Assembly (NCBI GenBank): GCA_028554795.2 | Contig: CM068830.1 | Span: forward strand, 47,072,227-47,136,226 | Direction of reading: 5' to 3' | DNA from: Sinohyriopsis cumingii | Taxonomy: Eukaryota > Mollusca > Bivalvia > Unionida > Unionidae | Length of the DNA stretch: 64,000 bases | In this document: in pieces, positions 50,280-61,169 of the stretch | How the letters are laid out: each line of letters opens with the position of its first letter | Numbering within the stretch: position 1 is the first letter of the stretch | Made by a program: the position numbers and the translations under genes | Notes under the pieces: model-generated | Database searches by the model: none | Seen by the model: only the letters and a program-made list of their open reading frames with translations | What the model was told of the DNA's origin: nothing

Positions 50280-50870
50280 ACTTTGCGTGCGTATTTGTGT
50301 GTTTGTATGCCTTCGCGTACGTTTGCGTGCATAATAGAGTGTTTTTTCCCTTCCCTTTTGTGTGGATAGTAGTGTGTTTTTGTATGCGTTCGCGTACGCT
50401 TGTGTAGATAGTAGATATTGTGGTTTTTCTCCCCTTCCCTTCTGTGTGGATAGTAGAGTTTGTGTTTGTATGCGTGCGCGTACGTTTGTGCGGATAGTAG
50501 ATATTGTTATTTTTTTAACCTTCCCTTCTGAGTGGATAGTATATTTTGGGTTTATTTTTTCTTCTTCCCTCTGTGGTGTTTGTGTGTGTGTGTGTGTGTG
50601 TGTGCTCGCGCGCACTCGTTCGTTTGTATGGATAATAGATATTGGTGTATGCATGAATGCGCGTACGTTGTGTGGATAGTAGACGTTTGTGTTTGTATGC
50701 GTTCGCGTACGTTTGTGTGGATAGTAGATATTGTGGTTTTTTTGTTCTTCCAGTATGTGGGTAGTAGAGTTTGGGGTTTGTATGCGTTCACGTACGTTTT
50801 GAAAATAGAAAAAACCCAAAAGCCTTTTTTAAGGACCACTCATATGACTCCAAAAGATTTGCTTTCCTGT
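50280..50870 (+). repeat. GT-rich end tract with CGCGTACG units and a third eroded stem-loop
   Basis: About seven copies of a unit joining TATGCGTTCGCGTACGTTTG and TGTGGATAGTAGA alternate with pyrimidine tracts; a (GT)n lies at 50580-50605. At 50818-50840 an AGCCTTTTTTAAGGACCACT hairpin corresponds to the terminal-repeat stem-loop of the inner element. Confidence 0.7.
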
Positions 50871-51479
50871 CAATTTATTTTAGTCGGTTGTATAGTTGTT
50901 TATGTGATAGATTGATGCTTATCAATTTATGTCTATGTGCTATAAACATCTATTTCTCTACTGTATTTGTGTATACTTAGGGTAGCGCGTATTCAGGTCA
51001 GCCACTTGCAACATTGTTGCCAGTGTTCCGCCCTACTGAGGTCAGCCCTTTGCTACATTGTTACCAATCTCCGTACCGTGACGTCACCCCTCTCCAATTC
51101 TATTGACCAGAGACAGTCCCAATCCATTTTCGCTTTACGTTTCCTATAATTCCAATTTTTATAAATGAAACGGATTTCTGCAATACGATTGGCGGCAAAC
51201 GGTCACGTGATACTGATCTGGAACTTTTTATACATCGATAAATTCTGGGACTACATTCGGTTTTGTACTGTTTGCAATATAAATAAACATTTGCAATGAT
51301 TTTTTTTATATCTCTTAAATTTTTTATTAAGCAAATAAATGTTAACTATACCCTTGTTATTCTTTTTCATATATTCTTTGATTAAAATACATAGTTTACA
51401 ATTTTGACGTTCGTCTGCTACACGGTCACGCAAAATGGCCAATTACCGTGATTTTTCACTGCAATTTCCTGCGGAATAT

Positions 51480-51830
51480 TTTAACAATTCGATGACAAGG
51501 AGTTAAAATAAATAATAGCCGCGACTGAAGCAGATGAAGATGGATTTGACGATAATGCGATGGATGTTGCAAACGCTGAAAATGAAACAGAACAACAGAT
51601 TGATAAATTCCTTCACACAGCACCCCATGACCTCAGTCACCCTAGCCATACACAACAACAATAATATAAGCGTGGGAACAGGGCCAATCAATTTTGAGGC
51701 CGCTGAGGGATATAAACCAAGATTCAAGAAATTATTTGAGGAGGACTTAAAAGCTATTGAAATAAATCAGTACTCAGAGGCTACTAAACGAAAAAAAATG
51801 GGGCATCGGCGTTTTTAATGGTAATTTTTC
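51480..51830 (+). other. unassigned coding-like segment
   Basis: Two successive open pieces in different frames (an acidic one with DEDGFDDNAMDVANAENET and one ending EAAEGYKPRFKKLFEEDLK) suggest a broken gene. I cannot name it. From 51830 to 52200 nothing is supported. Confidence 0.25.
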
Positions 51831-52205
51831 AAAACTTGTTTATTTTAATTTTGTTTGCTTATTTAAATAAACGTGGGTGGGTGTTGGTGGTATGGGGTCA
51901 ATATAAATACTTACAAAAAAATAAAACAAATATTTATGAGACCATTATTCAAAGACTGAGTAAAGTTTTAAAATGGTAAAACTACCATCTCCACCAAAGT
52001 GACTCAACACCATTGAAAAATGTATATACAATCCATAAAGGTGATTGTTTTGCTAATTTAAATTATTTTGGATGTGTAGATATTAATTCCTTCCAACACT
52101 CCAGCACTCAATTATGCAACCAAACAAAACATATGGCTGGTTTTGCGAGCAACTCTACATATAACAACTGCACATTTAATTGTACATTAGATAACTGAAA
52201 GGGTC

Positions 52206-52750
52206 TTGTTAAGTAACAACGCTGATGAAAAATATATAAAATGTTATTCTTGTATAGGACTGACTAAAATTAAAAAACAATGTTTTTTTTCATATGAAAA
52301 TAGATGTGCTGACACCACGGGTAGCCATTGCCTAAGATGCAAAGTATGAAGTTGCCGAATCAACTGAACTGTGACATTAGATCCCTGAACGGGTCTTCAC
52401 AAGAATTAACGCTGTTGAGAATAATATAAAATGTTATTCCTGTGTGCAATTTATTTAATTGTTACCTTTATGTTAGCAAGGGGTAGCATCATCTTGTTCA
52501 TATTTCCATGTTGTTCATTGAAAAAATCATTATTATTTAAGGTTTGATTGGAAATTTAATCAAGCACACTTGTTCATTCCGTATCAGCTGTTATTATGTA
52601 AGGTCACGATCATCTGACGTAGCAGATGGGAGTGACTAAAATTGAACAAGACTGTTGTAAATATGCTAAATATGTTGAACCACCGGTAACCATTGCCTAA
52701 GATGTAAAGTATGAAGTTTCTGAATAAACGTAACTGTGACAATAGTCAAT
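52206..52750 (+). repeat. degenerate tandem repeats
   Basis: A block with AACGCTGATGAAAAATATAT and AAAATGTTATTCTTGT (52217-52260) recurs at about 52407-52445. A block CATTGCCTAAGATGCAAAGT (52328) recurs at 52690. The units overlap as an interleaved tandem series of about 190 and 360 bases. No gene is supported between 52750 and 53040. Confidence 0.5.
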
Positions 52751-53041
52751 ATTTTCATGTGATTCTGTACTAGTTATGTATTATGGGGCGATATGAAGCC
52801 GCAGAATGAAAGGAAGGTACGCGCTGCTTAAATTGGAAAGCATTGTTGATGGAATAAGTTGATTTGACGAAAAGCAGCAGAGGAGGCGAACAGACCACTT
52901 GCTGGAAGGTTTATTTGTGAAAACTAAGGCTTCCCATGAAAACGAAAGTCAATGACGTCAAACTGTTTTTTTACATATCTGGACACTTATTCGAGGTCGC
53001 GCCTCCTCTGCTCACGTAATTAAATCATTATTTATATCAAT

Positions 53042-54406
53042 AATGGCACCTGGTGCTGAATCTTACACAGCTAGATTAGCTCGAGAAAGATTAGAAGCAA
53101 TCAATTTTTGCCTGTTTGTGATTCTCTTAAACAAAAACTTCAAGAACGTCAATAATCACAAGTAGAATACGCAGAAGGTACAGAATTTTTTTTTAAAACC
53201 CATTACAAAGGTTACTGAAAGAGTTGCAAAAGCTACTGACGATCTTCTTTCAACGTTAAAACAGACTGCTAAAGAAAACAATAAAGCTCTTGCAAAAACT
53301 TCCAACTGATATACTGCTGCTCAGCCACCCCGCGCAGATGAAGAAATACTTAAAGGTATTGGTGAAATAAAAAAAGGATTTTTTACCCGAACCTAAAGTA
53401 AAGAATAAAAAAGTGAAATTAATTAAAAGATTTAGAAAAGGCTTTATTAAAGAACTTAAGGAAGTTGAAGAGAAAGATTTTCCACGTGCTGCACTTGATA
53501 CTTATTTTCGAAGGTCTGAAATTTTAAGAGAGCGCGTTGACATAAATAAAGATGGTTATTTTAAATGGATATATCGTTTGTATTATGACACACCCAGTAT
53601 CAGAAAGAACGATAAAACATATGATAAATACATTAAAGAAGTAAACATACTTTGGGATCAACTTCAACAACAAGAAATACAACCTCCCCAGCAAGAACCT
53701 TTCTATCAACTTCCTCTACCGCAGCAACAAATAGATCGAGAACAATCAAAACCACAATCTCCTTCACTAATTCCTCGGCCACAACGAAAACCACAACCTT
53801 CCCAGCAAGAACCTTCCTATCAACTTCCTCTACCGCAGCAACAAATAGAGCGAGAACAATCAAAGCCACAATCTCCTTCACTAATTATTATTCGGTCACA
53901 ATCAAAGCTAAAACCTCCTAAACAAAAAAGTCAGAAATAACATATTAAAAATAAATTTACAACTAAGGGTTTTAGTGATATCAGTAATTCAAAATACGAT
54001 GAAGCAGTAAAAATCGCTGCACGTGGGTACCATCAAAAGGAAAAATATGCAAAACCTAGATATGCTAATTCCTGGAAAAGTGAAAATGATTAAGTTAAAG
54101 ATGTGTATTCCTTATTTGCTAATAAATGTGCCAAAGATAACGATTCGTATTTTATTTATTTTAAGCATAAAGTATAAACAAAAAACAAAGAGAAGAAGAT
54201 GCCGTTGAATTACTACTACCAGCTAAAAAAAAAAACGATGAGTAGGAAGAATTTTATGATCCAGAAGATCCTCCCGGCGCTATTGGAAGTGGTTTTTCTA
54301 CTCAAGGAAGCAGTCTAATTACTTGTCCTGACAGCGTTCTTTCTGACGTGGATAGATTAAAAGTTCTGATTGGAGGAAAACTTGAAGAAATAATTCGTCT
54401 GAAATA
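53042..54406 (+). pseudogene. long Polinton protein of unknown function, broken
   Basis: Starts MAPGAESYTARLARERLEAI. After shifts near 53105, 53190 and 53385 it continues through ITKVTERVAKATDDLLSTLK and GIGEIKKG. The longest open piece, 53413-53940 (175 residues), has KLIKRFRKGFIKELKEVEEK and a 41-residue Gln/Pro repeat present twice (starting QQEPFYQLPLPQQQ, DNA period 123 bases). The remaining part (KYDEAVKIAARGYHQKEKY, then a Gly/Ser/Asp-rich end) is in other frames. Similar long proteins precede the capsid genes in Polintons of cnidarians and arthropods. Confidence 0.5.
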
Positions 54407-54429
54407 ATTAATGAAATATTTTATATTTG

Positions 54430-54812
54430 TCGTAGATTATTTACTGGTGGTATTATGAATCGCAACATTTATCGTTCTCTCAACAATGAAATTGTTGATG
54501 ATTATCACAGCGATTAAACAACTAACTATTCATTATGTAATTAAACAAATGATTATACACACTGCTCAACGCAGACCTGTAATGGTCAGGATAATAAACT
54601 CACGATTACCAACGTACAAAGCGTTTTACGGAGATGGAATCGGGATACTTTATAGGGTTATTCAAAAGGATGGCTCCAAAAGTAATACAGATTGCAAAAC
54701 AATTAGGGATGAAGGCTATTGATGTTATTCGTGATAAAGATATTAATGTTATTTGTGATCTTGCCGGTAAAGCCTTCTCGACAGTCAAGTATAGACTAGC
54801 TCGATTAGTATA
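54430..54812 (+). pseudogene. pX/pVI-like virion protein remnant
   Basis: Short frames together show a Gly-Asp-Gly-Ile-Gly start followed by FKRMAPKVIQIAKQLGMKAI and DLAGKAFSTVKYRLARLV, the amphipathic pattern of Polinton pX/pVI-like proteins. The position directly before the capsid gene fits. Confidence 0.45.
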
Positions 54813-54994
54813 AAGAAAACCACAACCGCCAGAGAAACTGGCCAGTACTGATGTTATGCCTGCAAATGCCAGTAAAATAATAAATCAAGCCGCAAATAAT
54901 AAACTATCAGAGTTAGCTGGTGAATGAGAAAAAAATAACAGCAAATTTAACAGCAGTAAGTGGTCTTCGTGTTAAACGAGAACAATTATAATAC

Positions 54995-56394
54995 AATGTT
55001 CAAACGTGTATCCGATCCGGCCTTCGATATAGATGTACCAGTTCTCAAAGATGACACTGTGCGTGATTATCCATTTTATTCTTATGACGCACGAGAACCA
55101 GATCAGCGGGAAAGAATCGAATTACAAGTTCGGATACAAGCAGACAGTTCTTACCCGCTAAAGCTTTTATTGAAGTGGAAGGTGAAATTATAAAAGCAGA
55201 TAATACTGTATTTGCGGATGGTTTTAGAATCGGTTTTGTTAATAACGGTATTAATGCATTGTTTGACAGTGATACGTACATGATTGATGGAAGTAATATT
55301 GAAAATATTCAAATACGTTGATGTTGTCACAACAATATTAGGTCTAGCAAGATATCAGATGATTATACAAGATGAGGTAGTCCATCAGTGATGCTTCAAA
55401 GGATATTAATGACCATCCTGACCATAGACCTCATCTTTTGGTACAAGTAGAACAAAATACTGCGTCTAATCAACAACCACCTGGAGCGATAAACCGACCC
55501 GCCGCAGCATTTATGATATTACTGTCTGCCAATCCAAATCATAATTTAGGATTTGCAGCGCGTTTATCAGTATTAGCTGATAATCGCAGAATAGTTTTAT
55601 GTGCAATTCTATCATCCCACATTTTTGGATTCTGCAGAAATGTTAGAAAAGTAATTTTTGGAGCTAAACATACAGTTGTGCTTGTAAGAAAGGCTACTGA
55701 TGATAATGCAATTTGGCGACCTGCTGGTGATGCTGGTAAAGTAATTCTGACAAAACTTTCGTTGTGGATGCCGGTAATGACTCCAACGAATGCCGAAGAA
55801 CAAAAATTAATTTCTTTTATGGACCAAGGTGGCAAATCGTTTTTGTCATGGTTGACCATGACCACACACAGCGCTCAGAGTAACATTAATGGTTTATTTA
55901 CATGGCATATAACATCACATCAAGGTGTTTCTGCACCACGACATATATTTATTGCTTTACAAAATACAGCACGACTAAACTACAAGAACGAAGTCCAACG
56001 GTATTTGACCAATTTGGAGTTAGTGAAGTTTCTTTACGGATAAACGGACTTCAAGAACCAGCTGAGGATATATTGCTAGATTATGCTACAAATCGTGTAG
56101 CACGTGCATATCATCGTTTAATGACATTTATGGGACATGATCAAAATGCAGATACTGGTTTACAAATATCACAATTCGATTTTAGAAATCTGTATCCAAT
56201 CTATTACTTTTCGCTGGAGCATCTTGATTTATCAAGACAATCTGTTTTTTGATATTCACTTTCGAGCTCGCGTAAATAAAGGAGCTATCCCAGAGTATAG
56301 AGCAGTTGCAGTTATTCTTTCAGATAAATCAGTGCTACTTGAAGGCGTTGGTGGAAGAATGCGAGTTATTGACGCTCCAGAAGAAAACATGTAA
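54995..56394 (+). pseudogene. major capsid protein of the second lineage
   Basis: Begins MFKRVSDPAFDIDVPVLKDD; shifts near 55170, 55320 and 55390 separate the next blocks (EVEGEIIKADNTVFADGFRI, FVNNGINALFDSDTY). The long open piece 55438-56043 has the hallmark SSHIFGFCRNVRKVIFGAKH, TVVLVRK, DAGKVILTKLSLWMP. Another frame holds RSPTVFDQFGVSEVSLRING, and the end reads FDIHFRARVNKGAIPEYRAV. This set is typical of a second animal Polinton capsid family, distinct from the F54H12.2-like family of the inner element. A double jelly-roll fold is inferred. Confidence 0.75.
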
Positions 56395-56419
56395 TTAGAT
56401 CGCTTATCATATTATAAAA

Positions 56420-56860
56420 ATGTCGTACAGTCACGTTGGAGTTACTCTGACTTCCGGTCAGGTGAAAAAATTAAAATCAAAATTTGCAAGTAAATGCGGA
56501 ACAAAAATATCACTAAGAAAAGATCAAATTGCTAATGGCGGTCCAAACAAGTTGTCAATAACTAAGACTCAACTTAAACATTTTAATAAGGCTTTAGGAT
56601 CAAGAACGGGAGTTCAACTTCATCTTTCTCCGAGTGATATTAATTTCATGATTAAAGTAGGTGGTATATTTCCACTTCTTACAGCTATACCAGCATTAGT
56701 AGCCGCTGCAGCCCCAGCTGTGGCGAAAGCAGCCGCGTTAGGTGCTTTTGGAACCGCCGCTGCAATGGCATTAAAGAAAGCAACAGGACAAGGATATAAT
56801 AAAAAGGGAAGGGGTCTAAGATTAACGGGAACCCATTATAGATACGGAAAAGGCCTGTGA
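56420..56860 (+). CDS. hydrophobic virion protein, intact frame
   Basis: This 146-residue protein has two short repeats with Lys-Leu and Ser-x-x-Gln/Asn elements (LTSGQVKKLKSKFASKCG, then LSITKTQLKHFNKALGS). A Gly/Ala-rich hydrophobic core follows (GGIFPLLTAIPALVAAAAPA) and a Gly/Arg tail ends in RYGKGL. This layout is common in Polintons of arthropods and cnidarians directly after the capsid gene. It may be a membrane-active or penton-associated minor protein. It is the only completely open gene of this element. Confidence 0.65.
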   Translation: MSYSHVGVTLTSGQVKKLKSKFASKCGTKISLRKDQIANGGPNKLSITKTQLKHFNKALGSRTGVQLHLSPSDINFMIKVGGIFPLLTAIPALVAAAAPAVAKAAALGAFGTAAAMALKKATGQGYNKKGRGLRLTGTHYRYGKGL

Positions 56861-56950
56861 CTTCCAGGAACACTTCGATGCTCTTTCCAGTGTCCAATTT
56901 TGATTTAATATCACTAACAAATTAAATATAAAATTTTTTGAGGTGTTTTT

Positions 56951-57297
56951 ATGCGTGACCAATTACCAGGACAACCAAACAATCCTGAGACAGGTATTAT
57001 TAATCTTGATGATATTCAGGACCTGGTACTCATTGGGTGGCATACGCAATTGATTCAAGTGGAATTGTTTATTTTGATTCATACGGGCTTCCTCCACCAG
57101 CTGAGTTTTTAAAATACATAAATACGATATAAAAAAATCCAGTCTGGTATTCAACATTACCAACCCAAGTACTAACTGATCTGCCGATATGTGGTCGTGA
57201 AGTAATTAATATACTTAACGCCATATCAAAGAATTCAAATGCACCTCATAAAGTCGTTCATGATTACACAAGTAACCACGTCGCTTTAAACATATCT
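56951..57297 (+). pseudogene. adenain-like protease remnant (second lineage)
   Basis: TGIINLDDIQ is followed, after a shift near 57025, by the catalytic His block HWVAYAIDS, the Asp block VYFDSYGLPPP and, after a TAA, the Cys block DLPICGREV. In the last block the usual Tyr-Cys after Cys-Gly is replaced. The C-terminal end reaches TAA near 57297. Order and spacing match the C5/Ulp-type protease of Polintons. Confidence 0.7.
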
Positions 57298-57305
57298 TAA
57301 AGTAT

Positions 57306-58321
57306 AATGGTTGATATTTACGGAAGATCTGCTCCCAGTACCATCAAGGGCAAGAAGAAAAAAAAGATGATATTAATTTGTCAAATTACGCGACTAAATA
57401 TGAACTTGCTGATATCATGATCCTCTCTTGAGTTGACAAAGATGAAGTTGTTATTTTTCAGGATCGATACGGTGTTTTAAAAACTAGCGACATCAAATGG
57501 AATGATATAGTTCGTAGAGTTCTTGGTACGGCCACGGATAACATTCCAGTATTTACTAATGACGGAAAAATCAGAGATTCAAGCATATCATTCACAACTA
57601 TTAGAAATGAAATTGCAAAGAGCGTTGCTAATCGTCTGCGGAACACCGGTGATATAATAACTGGTGAACTCAGCATGAAGGGAAATAAAATAGTTGTTTT
57701 AAGAGATCCAACATCTGATGAAGACGCCGCGACAAAAAATATATGTAGACACAGTAGATACTAAATTATCCACTCTACGAGCTGAGTATGATGTTCATGT
57801 AAATATGTTTTTAAATACTCGCAGAAATTTTCAAAACTCAATAAAATCGCAGATGATTTCTTTGGCACTCCGTTGACGGCCGACGTCGATGATATTAAAA
57901 CAGCTATATCAGAAATTGAAACGATTAGAAAAAAAACCCATAGAAGATGTCATAAGTGGGATTCCTGAAATCGTTAAAAAATTAATCTAATTAAAATCCC
58001 CCACGGGCAAATTACCAACATAGTATACACAGTATTATCAGGAGTCTCAACATGGTCACTGCAAAATAAAACCATCAAACATACTGCAGAAGTAACTAGT
58101 GAGTATAGACTGTCTGTCTTCAGCGCTGCACAATTTGAGATATTTGTTACGTATCCCTGGCGGCATTCAACCGATAAGTTTTCTGGAGTTGTGTCTATCA
58201 TATTAAATAAAGGAAACGAAGAAATATTGATTCTGGAAGCAGCTGATACGAAATTAACTGCAGCATCTTACTGGTGGTGTCTGGAATTTGTGGCTGAAAC
58301 CCCTCAATTGGTTACTAAGTA
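57306..58321 (+). pseudogene. fibre-like protein with phage-tail-type motif
   Basis: After ATG 57306 and a Lys-rich stretch, successive frames encode LSNYATKYELADI. An open segment (about 57435-57760) follows with KIRDSSISFTTIRNEIAKSV, NTGDIITGELSMKGNKIV and LRDPTSDEDAATKN, then KYVDT in the next frame. The GDxxTGxLxMxGNxIxxLxxPTxxxDAATKKYVD pattern is the repeat seen in tail fibres of many phages and in receptor-binding fibres of some animal DNA viruses. A further open segment, 58014-58321, rich in beta-type residues (RLSVFSAAQFEIFVTYPWR), could be the distal domain. Broken in several places. Confidence 0.6.
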
Positions 58322-58330
58322 AAATATTAT

Positions 58331-58888
58331 GAGCACTTTAATCAACGTTCAAAAATTTGGTACAATCAAGCACGTGAATGGCAGATAAAACTAAAAAATA
58401 TCGTTGACGAGAACACAATAAAAATAAAGAAATATCGCAGATGTGTAGTTATTGTTGATATAATTGTTTATTCAGCGTCTGCTGTTATTGCTGGAACCGG
58501 CGTGTTATTATCAACAATAACAATGATGGCGGTAGTAGTTGTAACAATTTGCGTTTCAGCCGCAACGATGATTGCCGGTGTTCTCAGTATCATTGGAAAA
58601 AAAATATGTACTTGCACAAATGCAAAATTACATGATTATATGATAAAATTACACACAACGACATCAGCATACTCCAAATTGTCATCGTTATTATCAACGA
58701 GCCTTAGGGATAGAAGAATATCGGATTTTGAGTTCGCGGAGATGACCAGAATCTACAATGAAGCAATGACGGCGATTGATTTAGAAAATCAGAATTTAAA
58801 TAATAATGACATCGCAAGAGCTACTACAACAAATCGTAGCGAATTCGACTTCAACAAGAACAGCGATGATATCAGTAAATTCAATTAA
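58331..58888 (+). CDS. membrane protein with C-terminal helical domain
   Basis: The frame is open from 58331 to TGA-free 58888. A basic helical part (WQIKLKNIVDENTIKIKKYR) is followed by two hydrophobic segments (VVIVDIIVYSASAVIAGTG and MMAVVVVTICVSAATMIAGV). A soluble end follows with SSLLSTSLRDRRISDFEFAE. An ISDxEF motif after a Ser/Leu-rich helix is common in related genes of other animal Polintons next to the fibre and capsid genes. No clear ATG begins the frame (an ATG at 58329 is in another frame). Its 3' end overlaps the next gene by 83 bases. Confidence 0.45.
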   Translation, partial: EHFNQRSKIWYNQAREWQIKLKNIVDENTIKIKKYRRCVVIVDIIVYSASAVIAGTGVLLSTITMMAVVVVTICVSAATMIAGVLSIIGKKICTCTNAKLHDYMIKLHTTTSAYSKLSSLLSTSLRDRRISDFEFAEMTRIYNEAMTAIDLENQNLNNNDIARATTTNRSEFDFNKNSDDISKFN

Positions 58889-60258
58889 TCCAGAATTTAG
58901 TGTTAACTTTCCAACTGCGATTCCAGTGAAAGAAATCGCACCAGCACAATTACAAGTATATCACAGCTGGCCAAATATCAGATCTAAATCATTTGGTGGA
59001 TTACAGGCGAATAATTCACTTGTATTCGCAAATAGAAATAAAGATGATGGAACTCCCTTTTGGTTAGTTGTTTCTATTCCTACAGGAAGTTATGAGATCG
59101 AACAACTCAGTGTTGAATTTCAACGTAGAATCAAATCAATAACTGGAAGAGAAGCGAAAATAACTATAACAGTCCACGAACCAACATTATCTTCCGCGAT
59201 AGAGATAAATTCCCCAGATTACGTAGTAGATATTTATCAATCATCAGTCAGATCTGTTTTAGGTTGGCCTGAAATTCCACCAGAGTATCATGGAACGCCA
59301 GAACCAAAGTTAAATGAATACCTCATTGATGAGAAATAATTATAAACACTCCAGAGTACCGAGAAACTGTTCCATGGTCGTATGGTACATACCATGGAAG
59401 AGTATATTTTACCGCATTTAATGGTAAGTTTCTTTATGAAACACGTACACCATTCTTTTTTATTAATAATAAAAGGACAATCGTTAATGAAGCTGAAATT
59501 AAATCATTTTCCGATGCAATTAAGTCTGAATATTCTAAATGATTCATAAATCTACAAAATTTATTTTCTGGTATCACACAACATTACAGCGATGATACGA
59601 AACAACAAATCATTGAGGTGATACAACATTTAAATCAGGTTACATCAGATCTAGAATATATTAAGAAGATTATCACTGGCGCAATATACGACTCTGGTTA
59701 TCATGAAGTTGACCCTCGAGTTTACAGGGAGGGTAAGCCAATGGTAATTAGGGATGTATATTTGGATCATTATAAATTAAAATCAGTGAATCTATTAAAT
59801 TTTGTAATACCATGATATGAAACTGATGAACTAAAACAATTAGTATGAGATCTTACCAACAAAAACTTTACTAAGATACTCGAGTCATGGAGAAAAATAA
59901 ATCATCCTGCAAGTATTCTTAAGCACAATAATAATCAATATAGTGAAGGTCGTCATATTTCACCGGGAATTGTTAATATAACTTTAACGGTCGCAGTCAA
60001 TCTTGTATGTGACGTAACTGATGGCAGATTTCAAATAGATCTTGAAAAATCAAATCAAGCTCAGCAAGGATATTCTTTATACATTTACTCCGCAAATACC
60101 TCTTGGATATTTGATTGTGTAAGAACCAATGAATCCAGTTTATCTGCGATGTCATAATCCGTCATTGTCAAGAATAAATTTCAGACTTACTGATCAATCC
60201 GAAAATTTGATTGATCTGCGAAAAAAAATTCTAAGCATAAATTTGTACGTAAAATCTT
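58806..60258 (+). pseudogene. second capsid-type (penton-like) protein remnant
   Basis: The first 177 codons are open (QLQVYHSWPNIRSKSFGG, then IPTGSYEIEQLSVEFQRRI and a SVRSVLGWPEIPPEY end). They are followed by TAA 59337-59339 and further coding pieces: AEIKSFSDAIKSEY, then a region with ISPGIVNITLTVAVNLVCDV. A C-terminal segment near 60130-60258 (PSLSRINFRLTDQSENLIDL) ends in TAA. The IPTGSYEIEQL and INFRLTD blocks recur in a Polinton minor capsid or spike family; fold not shown. Confidence 0.5.
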
Positions 60259-60259
60259 A

Positions 60260-60530
60260 ACGATTTGATATTTTTGGTTTCGTATTCGTCAGATAATTTT
60301 GATCTAATATTATCATTTGCGATGGAAAGAGGGACGAATAGCTCTACTTCTGTATCTTTCACTGCTGATAACGTTGTAGCATAATTTCGTGTATATTTTT
60401 TATCAATCGATCTTCAGAAATTTACGATTTTGTAACGATTCAAAATCAGACATAATTTTTTCAGGATCAAGTTGAATTTTTATGCCGTCTTTTTTTAATG
60501 CATTTATTATATACATCTTATATATTTAAA
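60260..60530 (-). other. short coding-like segment on the minus strand
   Basis: From an ATG at about 60519 the minus strand encodes YIINALKKDGIKIQLDPEKI and further residues until a TGA, then continues in another frame. It may be a small gene or the end of a convergent gene. Unrecognised. The 60540-60730 stretch contains two ~37-base direct repeats (TCAGATGAGAA, then AGTCAAAGT) and nothing else. Confidence 0.25.
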
Positions 60531-60741
60531 ATAAAAATATATTTGGTCATTGACCGTTTTTGAAGACGAAACAACCCCTACCCATGTGAACCCCTAAGAT
60601 GGCAAATGACACCCTAGGAGGTTCGGAGGGCATTTTGTCTAGTTTGCCAAATTAACGTTTGCTTAGTTAAATTTATCAGATGAGAACAGTCAAAGTCAGG
60701 TTTGTCAGATGAGAATAGTCAAAGTGACTATTGACTTGGAG

Positions 60742-60995
60742 GGGGCATTGAGTGGCGGAGTGGTCTAAAGCGCTCACCGTTCCAGATCACCTCTGTCTGC
60801 GTGGGTTCGAGTCCAAAGCTCGGCTAGCGTGGGTACGTGGGAAAGCCCGCCAGTAGCTTCTCGTGGGTATGTGGTCTTCCCTGGGTTTTCCAGGGTTCTT
60901 CCTCCACCAGTTATAATGGTCGCCATGTATAGCCTATCTTGTGCTGAAAAATGGCGTTAAACCCTAAAACAACAACAACAACAACAACAACATAT
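60742..60995 (+). mobile_element. tRNA-derived SINE inside the decayed Polinton
   Basis: Same family as 7627-7874: head with GAGTGGTCTAAAGCGCTC and GGGTTCGAGTC, body with TTCTTCCTCCACCAGTTA and GCTGAAAAATGGCGTTAAAC, tail of nine or so AAC/CAA units. Flanks TTGACTTGGAG (60731-60741) and TTGACTAGGAG (60996-61006) are a target duplication with one change. It interrupts the space between the capsid and polymerase genes, so it is younger than the Polinton. Confidence 0.87.
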
Positions 60996-61169
60996 TTGAC
61001 TAGGAGAATAGTCAAATTGAGATTTGTCTAGTAAGCTTTCTAAGCACGGCACAAAAACATATAATTTTTGCTTAGATAAATAGTTAAATATAACCGGCCT
61101 AACTACTTAATACCTGTACCGGAGATAGCTTAGCTTGACAGTTATCTCAAACAATATTGAAAAGTGATT

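Larger units (their letters stand above)
42840..51230 (+). mobile_element. decayed Polinton related to the inner element
   Basis: The gene order core-like, pX-like, integrase, membrane protein, penton-like, pVI-like, major capsid, Cys/His protein, protease and two coiled-coil genes matches 25.7-34.3 kb of the inner element on the same strand. Many frameshifts and stops are present. Polymerase, ATPase and left terminus are missing. The right part (50280-51100) resembles the outer arms, including the GTAGCGCGTATTCAGGTCAG block at about 50982. No intact terminus or target duplication is visible. Confidence 0.85.

Noticed and set aside
60742-60830. Possible functional tRNA gene
   Set aside because: A and B boxes are present but the sequence continues as a SINE body with tail and target duplications, and it cannot be closed into a clean cloverleaf.
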